Below are positions 7,682-15,011 of a stretch of DNA of 15,881 nt, one piece after another. Every line of letters begins with the position of its first letter. Positions within the stretch are counted from its first letter, which is position 1. Origin of the DNA: Armatimonadota bacterium (lineage in GTDB: Bacteria; Armatimonadota; Fimbriimonadia; Fimbriimonadales; ATM1); contig RFHN01000236.1 of NCBI GenBank assembly GCA_003695835.1, positions 1 to 15,881 of the forward strand, given 5' to 3'. Made by a program: the position numbers and the translations under genes. Under the pieces are notes generated by a model. The model was not told the DNA's origin. It made no database searches and saw only the letters and a program-made list of their open reading frames with translations.

Positions 7682-7687
7682 AGTATA
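7682..7687 (-). promoter_or_regulatory. -10 box giving a leaderless site-2 protease mRNA
   Basis: TATACT on the minus strand is followed by 7 nt (GGGCCTG) and then the GTG start at 7674. That distance places the expected transcription start on or next to the first base of the start codon. There is no ribosome site and no in-frame ATG, GTG or TTG in the gap upstream. Its expected -35 position overlaps the opposing -10 box at 7703..7708. Confidence 0.6.
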
Positions 7688-7702
7688 TCCGTCGGGTTCG
7701 AC

Positions 7703-7708
7703 TATACT
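7703..7708 (+). promoter_or_regulatory. -10 box giving a leaderless M1-like peptidase mRNA
   Basis: TATACT is followed by 6 nt (TCTCGC) and ATG at 7715, so transcription should begin at the A of the start codon. No Shine-Dalgarno exists in the gap. It lies only 15 nt from the opposing -10 box at 7682..7687, so RNA polymerase could not sit on both promoters at the same time. Confidence 0.65.
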
Positions 7709-7714
7709 TCTCGC

Positions 7715-9535
7715 ATGATTACTCTCATAGCGGCTCTTGTGTTAGGCGTCCAATCCCCTGCCTTGGATATCGTGAATCAGGCGCGAGCGGCCGCCCAGGC
7801 CGGTTCGTTCGCTCAGCTTCAAGATCTTTTCGCGGATCCGAAGTACCTGGAGCCGGTGCGGCATATGGTCGGCACGGAAGCGGCTCTGCGACAGATCGGC
7901 ATCCAGGACTTCCCCGCTCCTCCCGGATACGAGCGGTTCGGGCGCACTTGGGTCGTATTCCATCGGTGGCAGCGACACGAGCATCAGCACGACATCGTTG
8001 TGCCCGTCATCCCGACCGGCGACGGACCGCGGCTCGGCGCTGAAATCCCAGAAGACCTGCCCATCAACTATGAGATCCAACATCTCGACGTGGTCGCCGA
8101 TCTCTACCCAGACCAGCCGAAGGCGGTTTTTGAAATCACAGCCAAGATCCGCCGAACGTCGGATGGCCCGCAGACTGTCTTCATGCGCATCAACGACAGC
8201 TATACGATCAGCCGCGCAACCTACCGAGGCGAGTCCTTACAGCTCTTCACCAACCTACCCTCCGCCAACGTAAAACTGGGCGAGCAGCCTGCACTCGTTC
8301 AGGCGGGCAGCGTTCTGTACCTCACGAACGCGGGAGAAGGCGGCGACCTTACCCTCGTCTATGATACGGACCTCGCCGTACCCAGGCAGGACGGAATCCG
8401 CAAGGACCACGCGCTCTTCCTATCGTATTGGTGGCCCCACATCGGGAGGCAGCCGGCGACAAGCCGAATCACGGTGAGCGGCCCTGTGGACTGGCTACTC
8501 ATGGCAAACGGGGACCTCGTGGAGGAGAAACAGGACGGCGATCGCAAGACGGTGACCTGGTCCAATCCCGTTGCGGTCTCATATCATCACATCGTCGGCG
8601 GGCCCTATCTGCTCGCAGCGGAAGTCAAAGATCGCGGCCGCACCATACGAGCCTGGCACATCGGTTCGGTAAATCGAACGCGCGCGGAGCGGGACGTTAA
8701 TTCCGCCGCCAAGGCGATCGCGTTCTTCGAGGACCGGTTCGGCAAATTCCCGTACAACCACTATGACATCGTGGACACGCCCGATTTCTATGGATTGGAG
8801 TGTTATAGTTTCACGGTTCTCTCCCCACCGATTACTTCCTGGGCGACCTCGCACGAGGTCGGTCACACCTGGTTCGGTGGCCTGGTTCCGAACACATATA
8901 TCCGCAGCATGTGGAACGAAAGCGTAACGCAGTATGTGGACAGTGTGCTGTTCAAGAAGAACTCCGATCGAACCTTGGAACAGGGCTGGAACTACCGCAC
9001 CGCCCAGGTGGCTCTTGGCGATCTCGTCGAGCCGCACGGAGCGAACGGCAACGTCGGCTACATGCGCGGTGCATACGTGCTGAACATGCTGGCTCAGGAG
9101 ATCGGCGAAGAATCCGTCATTCGCGGCCTGCGACGGCTGGTCTCCGACCGACGAGGCAAAGCCAGTGAGTGGAGCGACGTCGAGCAGGCGCTTCAAAAGG
9201 AAGCTCCGTCGGACATCCGGTGGTTCTTCCGGCAGTGGCTTTGGTCGGTGGAGCGCCCCAAGCTTTCGTTCGGGCGGGTGGAGACTCGGTTTGCCGACGG
9301 CTCCTACGTTACGGCTGTGAGAATCGTCCAGACGGAGGTCCGATCCCCGTTCCGCCTCCGTTTCGATGTGGTGTTGGAGACGCCGGGCAAGGAAGAGCGC
9401 TTCCCCGTAGTCATGACGGAAATGAACCAAACCTTCACCTTCCGAACGGACGCGAAACCGTCGAGGGCGAAAGTGGATGGCTTTGGGAAGACGCTTGCCG
9501 AGCCACCCTCGCCGATCCTGGTGATGGGCGGATGA
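7715..9535 (+). CDS. M1-like zinc metallopeptidase (gluzincin aminopeptidase family)
   Basis: This 606-residue protein should be a zinc-dependent aminopeptidase or a relative. The zinc site is HEVGH at residues 380-384, with Glu402 in MWNES as third ligand, and TWFGGLV after the HExxH is typical of M1. A candidate proton-donor tyrosine is Tyr449 in GYMRGAY, matching the family's YxKG block. Two departures are visible. The gap from HEVGH to the glutamate is 17 rather than 18 residues. The exopeptidase motif normally written G-x-M-E-N reads YGLEC (residues 359-363), so first Gly and last Asn are lost. The N-terminus MITLIAALVLGVQS is hydrophobic but lacks basic residues, so it is only a weak export signal. 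Residues about 110-310 form the beta-rich N-terminal domain. The frame is open upstream into the protease gene, but 7715 is the first usable start outside it. The stop overlaps the next gene by 4 nt (ATGA). Confidence 0.88.
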   Translation: MITLIAALVLGVQSPALDIVNQARAAAQAGSFAQLQDLFADPKYLEPVRHMVGTEAALRQIGIQDFPAPPGYERFGRTWVVFHRWQRHEHQHDIVVPVIPTGDGPRLGAEIPEDLPINYEIQHLDVVADLYPDQPKAVFEITAKIRRTSDGPQTVFMRINDSYTISRATYRGESLQLFTNLPSANVKLGEQPALVQAGSVLYLTNAGEGGDLTLVYDTDLAVPRQDGIRKDHALFLSYWWPHIGRQPATSRITVSGPVDWLLMANGDLVEEKQDGDRKTVTWSNPVAVSYHHIVGGPYLLAAEVKDRGRTIRAWHIGSVNRTRAERDVNSAAKAIAFFEDRFGKFPYNHYDIVDTPDFYGLECYSFTVLSPPITSWATSHEVGHTWFGGLVPNTYIRSMWNESVTQYVDSVLFKKNSDRTLEQGWNYRTAQVALGDLVEPHGANGNVGYMRGAYVLNMLAQEIGEESVIRGLRRLVSDRRGKASEWSDVEQALQKEAPSDIRWFFRQWLWSVERPKLSFGRVETRFADGSYVTAVRIVQTEVRSPFRLRFDVVLETPGKEERFPVVMTEMNQTFTFRTDAKPSRAKVDGFGKTLAEPPSPILVMGG

Positions 9536-10563
9536 GCGCTTGGCGATCGGACGAGCTGCTCACGCCGCCGCTGGTCGGCAAACGGATTGCGATCCTTGGT
9601 TACGGCTCGCAGGGGCGCGCCCAAGCGCTGAACCTGCGCGATAGCGGCGCAGATGTGGTAGTCGGACTGCGCGACGGCAGTTCGCGTGAATCGGAAGCGC
9701 AAGGCGATGGTCTGACGGTTCAAGCGATCGAGGACGCGGTGGCGGCGGCGGACGTCATCGCTCTGTTGGTTCCCGAATCTGCACACGAGGATCTACTCTC
9801 GCAGAAAGTCTTCCCCATCGCACGACGGGGAGCGGCGCTCGTCTTCGCCCACGGATTCACTCCACTCTATACGAGCCTCGAGTTCCGGGAAGATCTGCAG
9901 CGGCTGCTCGTTGCACCCAAGGCGATTGGGCCCGAGCTTCGCCGTCTGTACGTCGAGGGGAGAGGCGCCCCAGCGCTCGTATCGGCGGAGCCTGGGGATC
10001 TGGAACTGGCAAAGGCCTACGCCTTCGCGCTCGGTTGCGGGCGAGCGGGCGTGCTGGCTTCCTCCTTCCGCGAGGAAACGGAGGCAGACCTGTTCAGCGA
10101 ACAAGCCGTCTTGTGTGGAGGCCTGCCCGCGCTGATCATCGCCGCGTTTGATACGCTCGTCGAGAACGGCTACTCCGAGGAAGCCGCCTACTTCGAGTGC
10201 CTCTTCGAAGTGCGCCTAATCGCTGAAATGATGGTACAGCATGGCATTGCCGGCATGGCGGAGCGGATCAGCGACACGGCCAGGTTCGGTGCGGCGATTT
10301 CCGGTCACGAGATCGTGGACGAGCGGATGCGGGAGAAGCTGCGAGGGCTGTTGCGCTCCATTCAATCGGGCGAGTTCGCGCGCGCCTTCGAACGGGAGCG
10401 AGAAGGGGGTATGGCTCGCTCGATCCATTGGCTCGAGACGCTCCGCAGGTCGCGCATTGAGGCCGCGCACCGGCGAATCGCCGAAGCAAACGTCTTACCA
10501 GCTGCTTCCCCCGCCGCCACCGAAGCCGCCTCCGGAAAAGCCACCCCCTCCGGAGAAGCCTGA
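9532..10563 (+). CDS. ilvC: Ketol-acid reductoisomerase, class I-like, divergent
   Basis: This 343-residue protein is built like class I KARI, which rearranges and reduces acetohydroxy acids with NADPH and Mg2+ in valine, leucine and isoleucine synthesis. The nucleotide-binding segment GKRIAILGYGSQGRAQALNL is near residues 16-34. Residues matching the known catalytic set are present: His107 (FAHGF), Lys130 (APK), Asp186 and Glu190 (ADLFSEQ), Glu222 and Glu226 (YFECLFE), and Ser247 (RISDT). Odd points are the segment after Lys130, which reads AIGPELRRLY where the family has a G-P-G-H-T-V-R type loop, and the C-terminus, which lacks the usual HPIE..G..LR ending and has an Ala/Pro-rich tail instead. 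No other branched-chain genes are nearby; it is translationally coupled to an M1-like peptidase. It may be a paralogue with another substrate rather than the housekeeping enzyme. Its last 69 bp overlap the DUF2207 gene antisense. Confidence 0.85.
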   Translation: MSAWRSDELLTPPLVGKRIAILGYGSQGRAQALNLRDSGADVVVGLRDGSSRESEAQGDGLTVQAIEDAVAAADVIALLVPESAHEDLLSQKVFPIARRGAALVFAHGFTPLYTSLEFREDLQRLLVAPKAIGPELRRLYVEGRGAPALVSAEPGDLELAKAYAFALGCGRAGVLASSFREETEADLFSEQAVLCGGLPALIIAAFDTLVENGYSEEAAYFECLFEVRLIAEMMVQHGIAGMAERISDTARFGAAISGHEIVDERMREKLRGLLRSIQSGEFARAFEREREGGMARSIHWLETLRRSRIEAAHRRIAEANVLPAASPAATEAASGKATPSGEA

Positions 10564-12288
10564 CGAGCCGCCGCTCGCGCCGGAAGAGCGGGGCGGCGTT
10601 GCGGCTGCACTCGAGACCGAGGAGATGGAGCGCGCCAGATCGTCCGCAAAGCCGTAGTAGCCTACATTCGGATCCCAAGGACCGTCATACCAAGAGGGCG
10701 GATCTTTCAGGGCGGCGGCAAACGCTCGAACCCAAAGCGCCGTGGCGCCAAACGCGATCGCGTGAGGGAGGAACTCGTTGAAGAGCACAGCCTCCGGACG
10801 TTTCTCGGAGAGACGGCGAATCTCTTCGGCATCGGCGCGACGGATGAACTCTTCGAATCCCTTGAGGTCTCGCAGCGCGGCGGCCCCTTTTGGCGTTCGC
10901 TGGGGCATGATCTTCGCGAAGAAGAGGATGACCGGAACGGTGAGCAGGGCGCCCAACAATGTGGTTGTAACGGATCCGGTGAGAGCGGGGAGGAACCAAA
11001 CGAAGAGTACCAAGCTGACCAACCCCATCACAACCGTGCCAGCGCGGACAGCCGCCGGTGACTGCATATAGTAACCCCGTTTGACGAGCGACTCGTACAG
11101 CATGTCTCGGAGCGTCGTGAGGTGAGGGGCGACGTAGCGTCGCAGATCGTCATCGTCCACGGAAGCTCCCCCTGCGCGGAGACGCTCGAGAAGATATTTT
11201 TCGAATTCCGTGAGATCGTCGCCCGGTTCCGTGTTGGTGTTGACGAGGATTGTATCGTATTTCGTTCCAAAGAGGGTTTTTCGCTTCTTGCGCTTGATCT
11301 TGATGTACCCCTTGGTGGCGAGGCTTAGGATGCCGGCGGAGATGTCGCGGGGATCCACTCGCTCGTCGAGCATGGCTCCAGCCTCCGCTCCGGTCAAACC
11401 GTCGGGAGGCTCATATCGGACCGCAACCGGACCGTGCGAGGGATCTTTCCCTCGATAGGCCCAGATCCACCAAAAACCGAGCAGGTACAGGACCGGGAGA
11501 AGCAAGCCGATGTTCGGCAAGAGGAAGAGGCGAGCCTGAGTGAGGAAGCTGGGGCGATGAATCGCGTCCGCTGGGAAGCTCATCACAAACGTCAACCCGC
11601 TGCCTGGAGGGAGAGGTTCGTACCGCACGGCGCCCGCTTCCTGGGACGTTAGGCTCAACGTGGCTTGGATAGCCTCCGCGGGAGCGTCGAACTCGAACCG
11701 GGTCAGCTCTCCGTACTCTCGCGATCCATAGGGACCGGCGAAAACCCGGAAGCGGACCTGCCCTTCCTGGAACGCTTTCGGGAACCGAATCTTGCAAGCA
11801 GCTTCTTGGATGACCGTATCCCATTCGTCGCCGGTGGCGTTCCAATAAAGCTCGGCGGTCGGTTCGTCCCAACCCTCCATGGCATCGAACCAATTGAAAG
11901 CGCCGATGACCTGATATTGGATGACGTAGGTCATGACGGTATCGCGTTCGAGATAGACGTCAGGGTCTCCGATGCGGATGTGCACCCTGTCGTTTTCGCG
12001 CCAAACCTTGGTCGGCACCGAGCTGCCGTCTCCCAAGCGCGCCTCGACCGCGCGAACCTCTACCAGTCGCTTGTAACCTCTTCCTGTATCATACCGGTAA
12101 GGAATCTGTCGAATGATCCCCCGTCTCGGCTCGAAGAACCGAACGCGAATCTGCTCGGTAACGCCGAGAGAGGAATCCTCATGGACATCCACTACGACGT
12201 CCATTCGTTCGATCACATAGGGCTGACTCAGGGCCGGCAGACTGATGGCGATCAGCGCAAAGAAGCAGAGGATGAAGCGGGATTTCAT
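10495..12288 (-). CDS. DUF2207 family membrane protein
   Basis: This 597-residue protein starts with a signal peptide, MKSRFILCFFALIAISLPAL, probably cut after SQ (about residue 22). An extracytoplasmic beta-rich DUF2207 domain follows (about 23-245), with typical segments such as GIIRQIPYRY and AELYWNATGDEWD. A membrane helix spans about 255-278. The cytosolic part (about 285-410) contains LTGAEAGAMLDERVDPRDIS, a winged-helix-like stretch usual in this family. Two or three more hydrophobic segments lie at about 415-460 and 507-525. The tail is Gly/Ser-rich and ends GGGGGSSW, also usual for DUF2207. The family's function is unknown; it is frequently adjacent to LemA, as here, where the two genes share an ATGA overlap. 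They probably act together at the membrane. The codons of the Gly-rich tail overlap the end of the reductoisomerase gene on the other strand. Confidence 0.92.
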   Translation of the reverse strand: MKSRFILCFFALIAISLPALSQPYVIERMDVVVDVHEDSSLGVTEQIRVRFFEPRRGIIRQIPYRYDTGRGYKRLVEVRAVEARLGDGSSVPTKVWRENDRVHIRIGDPDVYLERDTVMTYVIQYQVIGAFNWFDAMEGWDEPTAELYWNATGDEWDTVIQEAACKIRFPKAFQEGQVRFRVFAGPYGSREYGELTRFEFDAPAEAIQATLSLTSQEAGAVRYEPLPPGSGLTFVMSFPADAIHRPSFLTQARLFLLPNIGLLLPVLYLLGFWWIWAYRGKDPSHGPVAVRYEPPDGLTGAEAGAMLDERVDPRDISAGILSLATKGYIKIKRKKRKTLFGTKYDTILVNTNTEPGDDLTEFEKYLLERLRAGGASVDDDDLRRYVAPHLTTLRDMLYESLVKRGYYMQSPAAVRAGTVVMGLVSLVLFVWFLPALTGSVTTTLLGALLTVPVILFFAKIMPQRTPKGAAALRDLKGFEEFIRRADAEEIRRLSEKRPEAVLFNEFLPHAIAFGATALWVRAFAAALKDPPSWYDGPWDPNVGYYGFADDLARSISSVSSAAATPPRSSGASGGSSGFSGGGGFSGGGFGGGGGSSW

Positions 12289-12845
12289 TTCTCTCGATCC
12301 AGGTCGGCCTTCACCGGCCTTCCTTCCTCGGGCGAGTCCAACTCGAAGTATTCCTGCTTCCCGAACCCAAACACTGCGGCAAACAGGTTCGTGGGGAAAG
12401 ACTCGATCATCGTGTTATAGTCTCGCACGGCGGCGTTGTAGTACCGTCGGGCATTGGCTATGTTGTTTTCCGTTTGGCTGAGCTCCTCTTGAAGCCGCAG
12501 AAACTGGGCGCTCGCTTTGAGCTCCGGGTACTGTTCGACGACGGCGAGCAGACCGCTCAGACGGGACGCCAGTTGTGTCTCTTCCCGTGCCCTCTCAGCA
12601 GGGCTTAGATCGCCCGAGGCGACGCGGTTCCGGGCGGCGACAACGCCCTCCAACGTTTCCTGTTCATACCCCGCATAACCCTTTGCGGTTTCGACGAGGT
12701 TGGGGATGAGGTCGGCGCGTCGCTTCAGCTGCACGTCCACATCGCTCCACGCGCTCCGTACCACATTCCTCATCTTGGCCAGAGAGTTGTAGAAATAGAC
12801 AACCAAGCCGAGGACGACGACGCCAATCAGGACAACCCATATCAT
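12285..12845 (-). CDS. lemA: LemA family protein
   Basis: This 186-residue protein matches the usual size and architecture of LemA. A single N-terminal membrane helix (IWVVLIGVVVLGLVVYFYNS, residues 2-21) is followed by a helical bundle. Conserved family segments are WSDVDVQLKRRADLIPNLVE (about 33-52), the YAGYEQETLEGVVAARN stretch, the AVVEQYPELKAS block, and NIANARRYYNAAVRDYN (about 129-145). The closing FFP..-like segment is SFPTNLFAAVFGF. LemA proteins are membrane proteins of unknown biochemical role. The gene starts 3 nt after the symporter stop and overlaps the DUF2207 gene by 4 nt, so the three are very likely one transcript. The LemA-DUF2207 pair is a known recurring neighbourhood; the symporter as its third member is less expected. 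Confidence 0.95.
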   Translation of the reverse strand: MIWVVLIGVVVLGLVVYFYNSLAKMRNVVRSAWSDVDVQLKRRADLIPNLVETAKGYAGYEQETLEGVVAARNRVASGDLSPAERAREETQLASRLSGLLAVVEQYPELKASAQFLRLQEELSQTENNIANARRYYNAAVRDYNTMIESFPTNLFAAVFGFGKQEYFELDSPEEGRPVKADLDREK

Positions 12846-12848
12846 CGG

Positions 12849-14360
12849 TTAATCTCCATAGGCGGCGCTCGGCTCGACCTCTTCGTACGCCGTGGCGATG
12901 TCGTCTTCCTCCGGCCGAATGTCCGGATTCCAAGTTTGGACGACGCGGCTCGCAACGCCATCCCCGTAGACGTTCACGGCTGTCCTCATCATGTCAAGCG
13001 GGCGGTCAATGGCAAACAGCAGAGCTATGCCTTCCAGAGGCAAGCCTACGGCAGTGAGGACGAGCGTCATCGTAACGAGTCCGGCGCTCGGAATGCCTGC
13101 TGCGCCGACGGCAGCGGCTACCGCCGTGAAGACCACCAGCACCTGTTGGCCGATCGTAAGGTCCACGCCGTAGGCTTGTGCGAAGAACAGGGCGGCGGTG
13201 GCCTCGTAGAGCGCTGTGCCGTCCATATTCGCCGTGGCTCCGACGGGCACGACAAAGCCAGCGATCCTTTTCGAAACACCCAGGTTTCGCACGCAAGTCA
13301 ACGTGACCGGCATCGTCGCGCTGGAGCTGTCGGTGCCCAGGGCCGTCGCGAGGGCAGGGCTCATGCCAGCCAAGAACCGGAACGGCGGGTACTTAGCAAG
13401 GAGCGGCACGAGAACCGTGAGGAACAAGAAGTGCAGAAGAAGCCCAGCGGCAACACAAACGGCGAACTTGCCGAGGCTCGCAAGCAGACCCGAGATGTAT
13501 TCGGGAACTTGGATGCCGATAAAGTACGCGAGAAGCGCGCCGACGCCGAGCGGCGCGAGCCACATCACCCACCCGACAAGAACGTAAACGATGTCGTTCA
13601 GAGCCTCGAAGAAGTTGAAGAACGGGGCACACTTGTGCTTGCCGAGCTTCAGGACGGCGATTCCCACCAGGATTGTGAAGAAGAGCGTCCCGATGACGTC
13701 GAGCTGCACCATGGCGCCGAGCGGATTGTCCGGAACGATGCGAAGAATGAGATCCTGAACCGTGGGCGACTCCGCGTCCGCGCCTCCGCTCGTCCATCCG
13801 AGCCCTGATCCCGGCTGGATGAGCGCCACCATGATCAGTCCGATCGTTGCGGCCACCAGCATCGTACCGATGTATAGAAGCAGCGTGTGCTTCCCCAGTC
13901 TGCCCATCTTGCCGACATCGCCCAGGCCAGCCACACCCACCAAGACCGTAGCGACGATCAGGGGAATGATCAGCATTTTGAGTAACTTGATGAACAGTTG
14001 CCCAATGATGTAGAGCACCGTCGTAATGGGAGGCATTACGGCGGCGCTCGCCATGCTCTCGCGGTTGACGAGTTGGATCGCCGTTCCCTGGACGCCTCGT
14101 TGACTCAGCGCAGCGAGCGCCTGGTCCTCCGAGAGGCCTGCGAGCAGAACCTCACCCTCGGGCGTAGTCGAGCCGGCGTCCGTTTCCGTTGCTATCTTTT
14201 TCGCAACCTTTCCCTCCCAGAGGGTTGCGCCGTCGGCGCCCAGAATACGCACGGTGTCGCCGGGCTGCAAGGGAACGGGGCTGAAGTACATGAGCAGCAC
14301 TCCCACCACGACACCCACAAGCATTCCGAATAGGATCTTTCCGGTCGTCGCTCCCGCCAT
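12849..14360 (-). CDS. Dicarboxylate/amino acid:cation symporter (DAACS, GltP/DctA type)
   Basis: This 503-residue inner-membrane protein should couple uptake of an acidic amino acid or C4-dicarboxylate to Na+ or H+. Family signatures are all present: the serine-rich hairpin LGTDSSSATMP (residues 341-351), the cation site GATANMDGTALYE (374-386), the second hairpin AAAVGAAGIPSAG (415-427), and IDRPLDMMRTAVNVYGD (451-467). In the last one Asp452, Asp456, Arg459, Asn463 and Asp467 match the substrate and Na+ ligands of GltPh. Arg459 corresponds to Arg397 there, which favours a substrate with a side-chain carboxylate. Unusual is an insertion of about 80 residues (28-112) between the first membrane helix and VLYIIGQLFIKLLKMLIIP. 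It is polar and predicted extracytoplasmic. AGGAG at 14366..14370, 5 nt before the ATG, fixes the start. It is the first gene of the cluster with LemA and DUF2207. The actual substrate cannot be told. Confidence 0.95.
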   Translation of the reverse strand: MAGATTGKILFGMLVGVVVGVLLMYFSPVPLQPGDTVRILGADGATLWEGKVAKKIATETDAGSTTPEGEVLLAGLSEDQALAALSQRGVQGTAIQLVNRESMASAAVMPPITTVLYIIGQLFIKLLKMLIIPLIVATVLVGVAGLGDVGKMGRLGKHTLLLYIGTMLVAATIGLIMVALIQPGSGLGWTSGGADAESPTVQDLILRIVPDNPLGAMVQLDVIGTLFFTILVGIAVLKLGKHKCAPFFNFFEALNDIVYVLVGWVMWLAPLGVGALLAYFIGIQVPEYISGLLASLGKFAVCVAAGLLLHFLFLTVLVPLLAKYPPFRFLAGMSPALATALGTDSSSATMPVTLTCVRNLGVSKRIAGFVVPVGATANMDGTALYEATAALFFAQAYGVDLTIGQQVLVVFTAVAAAVGAAGIPSAGLVTMTLVLTAVGLPLEGIALLFAIDRPLDMMRTAVNVYGDGVASRVVQTWNPDIRPEEDDIATAYEEVEPSAAYGD

Positions 14361-14410
14361 AGGATCTCCTCTCTCGACGTTCTGGCTACCTTACCTTGTG
14401 AAGGCGCGAA

Positions 14411-14437
14411 AGAAAAAGGGCCGGAAAACCGGCCCTT
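14411..14437 (-). terminator. Intrinsic terminator after the CHRD/PEP-CTERM gene
   Basis: A perfect 9-bp inverted repeat, AAGGGCCGG and CCGGCCCTT, is separated by a 4-nt loop (stem at 14416..14424 and 14429..14437). On the minus strand the stem is followed by a T-rich run (TTTTTCT). It lies about 22 nt beyond the stop of the CHRD gene at 14460 and before the symporter start, so it ends the upstream transcript and separates it from the symporter cluster. It is the only clear intrinsic terminator I found in the window. Confidence 0.9.
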
Positions 14438-14459
14438 AGGATGCCAAAGGCCAGACCCG

Positions 14460-14996
14460 TCAGCGCTTGGCGTTTTTGCGCCGAGCAGCCAACAGCCCAA
14501 GCCCTGCGAAGAGTGCGATCATCGTGCCAGGCTCTGGAACGACGATCAGCTGCCCTCGAATCTCGCCTCCGGGGAACTGAACGGAGTGAACGTTCACGTA
14601 GTTCTGTCCCGAGAGCAAGAAGGGCTCATTCGACTCGGGCAAGGGACCAACATCCTGAAGGATCTTCATCAACCCGTTCGGAGTTTGGGTGTAGGTGTTC
14701 CCCGCTCCGATGCTGAAGATCACGGGACCATTCACACCAGCCGGTCCCTGGTGGATATGGCTCGCCGTGAGGTCCTCCTGCGCGATTCCCTCGAGAAGGA
14801 TCGTCATGTTGAACATGTTCGTAACGTCGTTGTACGCCATGTTCACGACGCCCACCGCTTGGGAACCGTTCGGGGGAACCTCCTGGTCTCCCGTGAGAAT
14901 GGCCTGAAGAATCCAGATGTTGGCGGCTGAAGGCAACGCCAGCACACAGATCGCCAGCGCGACCAACAGGCCTCGCAGTTTGTTGTTAGGGTTCAT
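14460..14996 (-). CDS. CHRD domain-containing PEP-CTERM surface protein
   Basis: This 178-residue exported protein begins with a signal peptide (MNPNNKLRGLLVALAICVLA, cut probably after SAA near residue 25). The body is a CHRD domain. Its recognisable pieces are LTGDQEVPPNGSQAVGV (34-50), the ASHIHQGPAGVNGPVIF block (78-94) and YVNVHSVQFPGGEIRGQL (133-150). CHRD domains occur in chordin and in many bacterial secreted proteins; their bacterial role is not established. The C-terminus is a PEP-CTERM sorting signal: VPEP at 153-156, a hydrophobic helix, then the basic tail ARRKNAKR. It implies processing by an exosortase encoded elsewhere. A strong Shine-Dalgarno AAAGGAGG at 15002..15009, 5 nt from the ATG, fixes the start. 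A hairpin-forming repeat lies directly upstream of that site, and an intrinsic terminator closes the gene, so it is a single-gene transcript. Confidence 0.93.
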   Translation of the reverse strand: MNPNNKLRGLLVALAICVLALPSAANIWILQAILTGDQEVPPNGSQAVGVVNMAYNDVTNMFNMTILLEGIAQEDLTASHIHQGPAGVNGPVIFSIGAGNTYTQTPNGLMKILQDVGPLPESNEPFLLSGQNYVNVHSVQFPGGEIRGQLIVVPEPGTMIALFAGLGLLAARRKNAKR

Positions 14997-15011
14997 AGGA
15001 ACCTCCTTTCA

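Noticed and set aside
7325..7714. Longer N-terminus for the M1-like peptidase
   Set aside because: The frame is open but lies mostly antisense within the site-2 protease gene. ATG at 7715 has a correctly placed TATACT box and opens a hydrophobic N-terminus.
10498..10560. Possible short tandem repeat in GC-rich triplets
   Set aside because: The periodicity is explained by Gly/Ser codons of the DUF2207 tail and is not a regular repeat unit.
10241..10657. Plus-strand frame with a Pro/Glu-rich run
   Set aside because: The proline-rich text is the complement of Gly codons in the DUF2207 tail read in another frame; the rest is a shadow of the reductoisomerase gene.
12936..13808. Plus-strand open frame opposite the symporter
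   Set aside because: It is highly charged (Arg, Glu, His), lies antisense to a confidently identified transporter, and has no ribosome site or recognisable motif.
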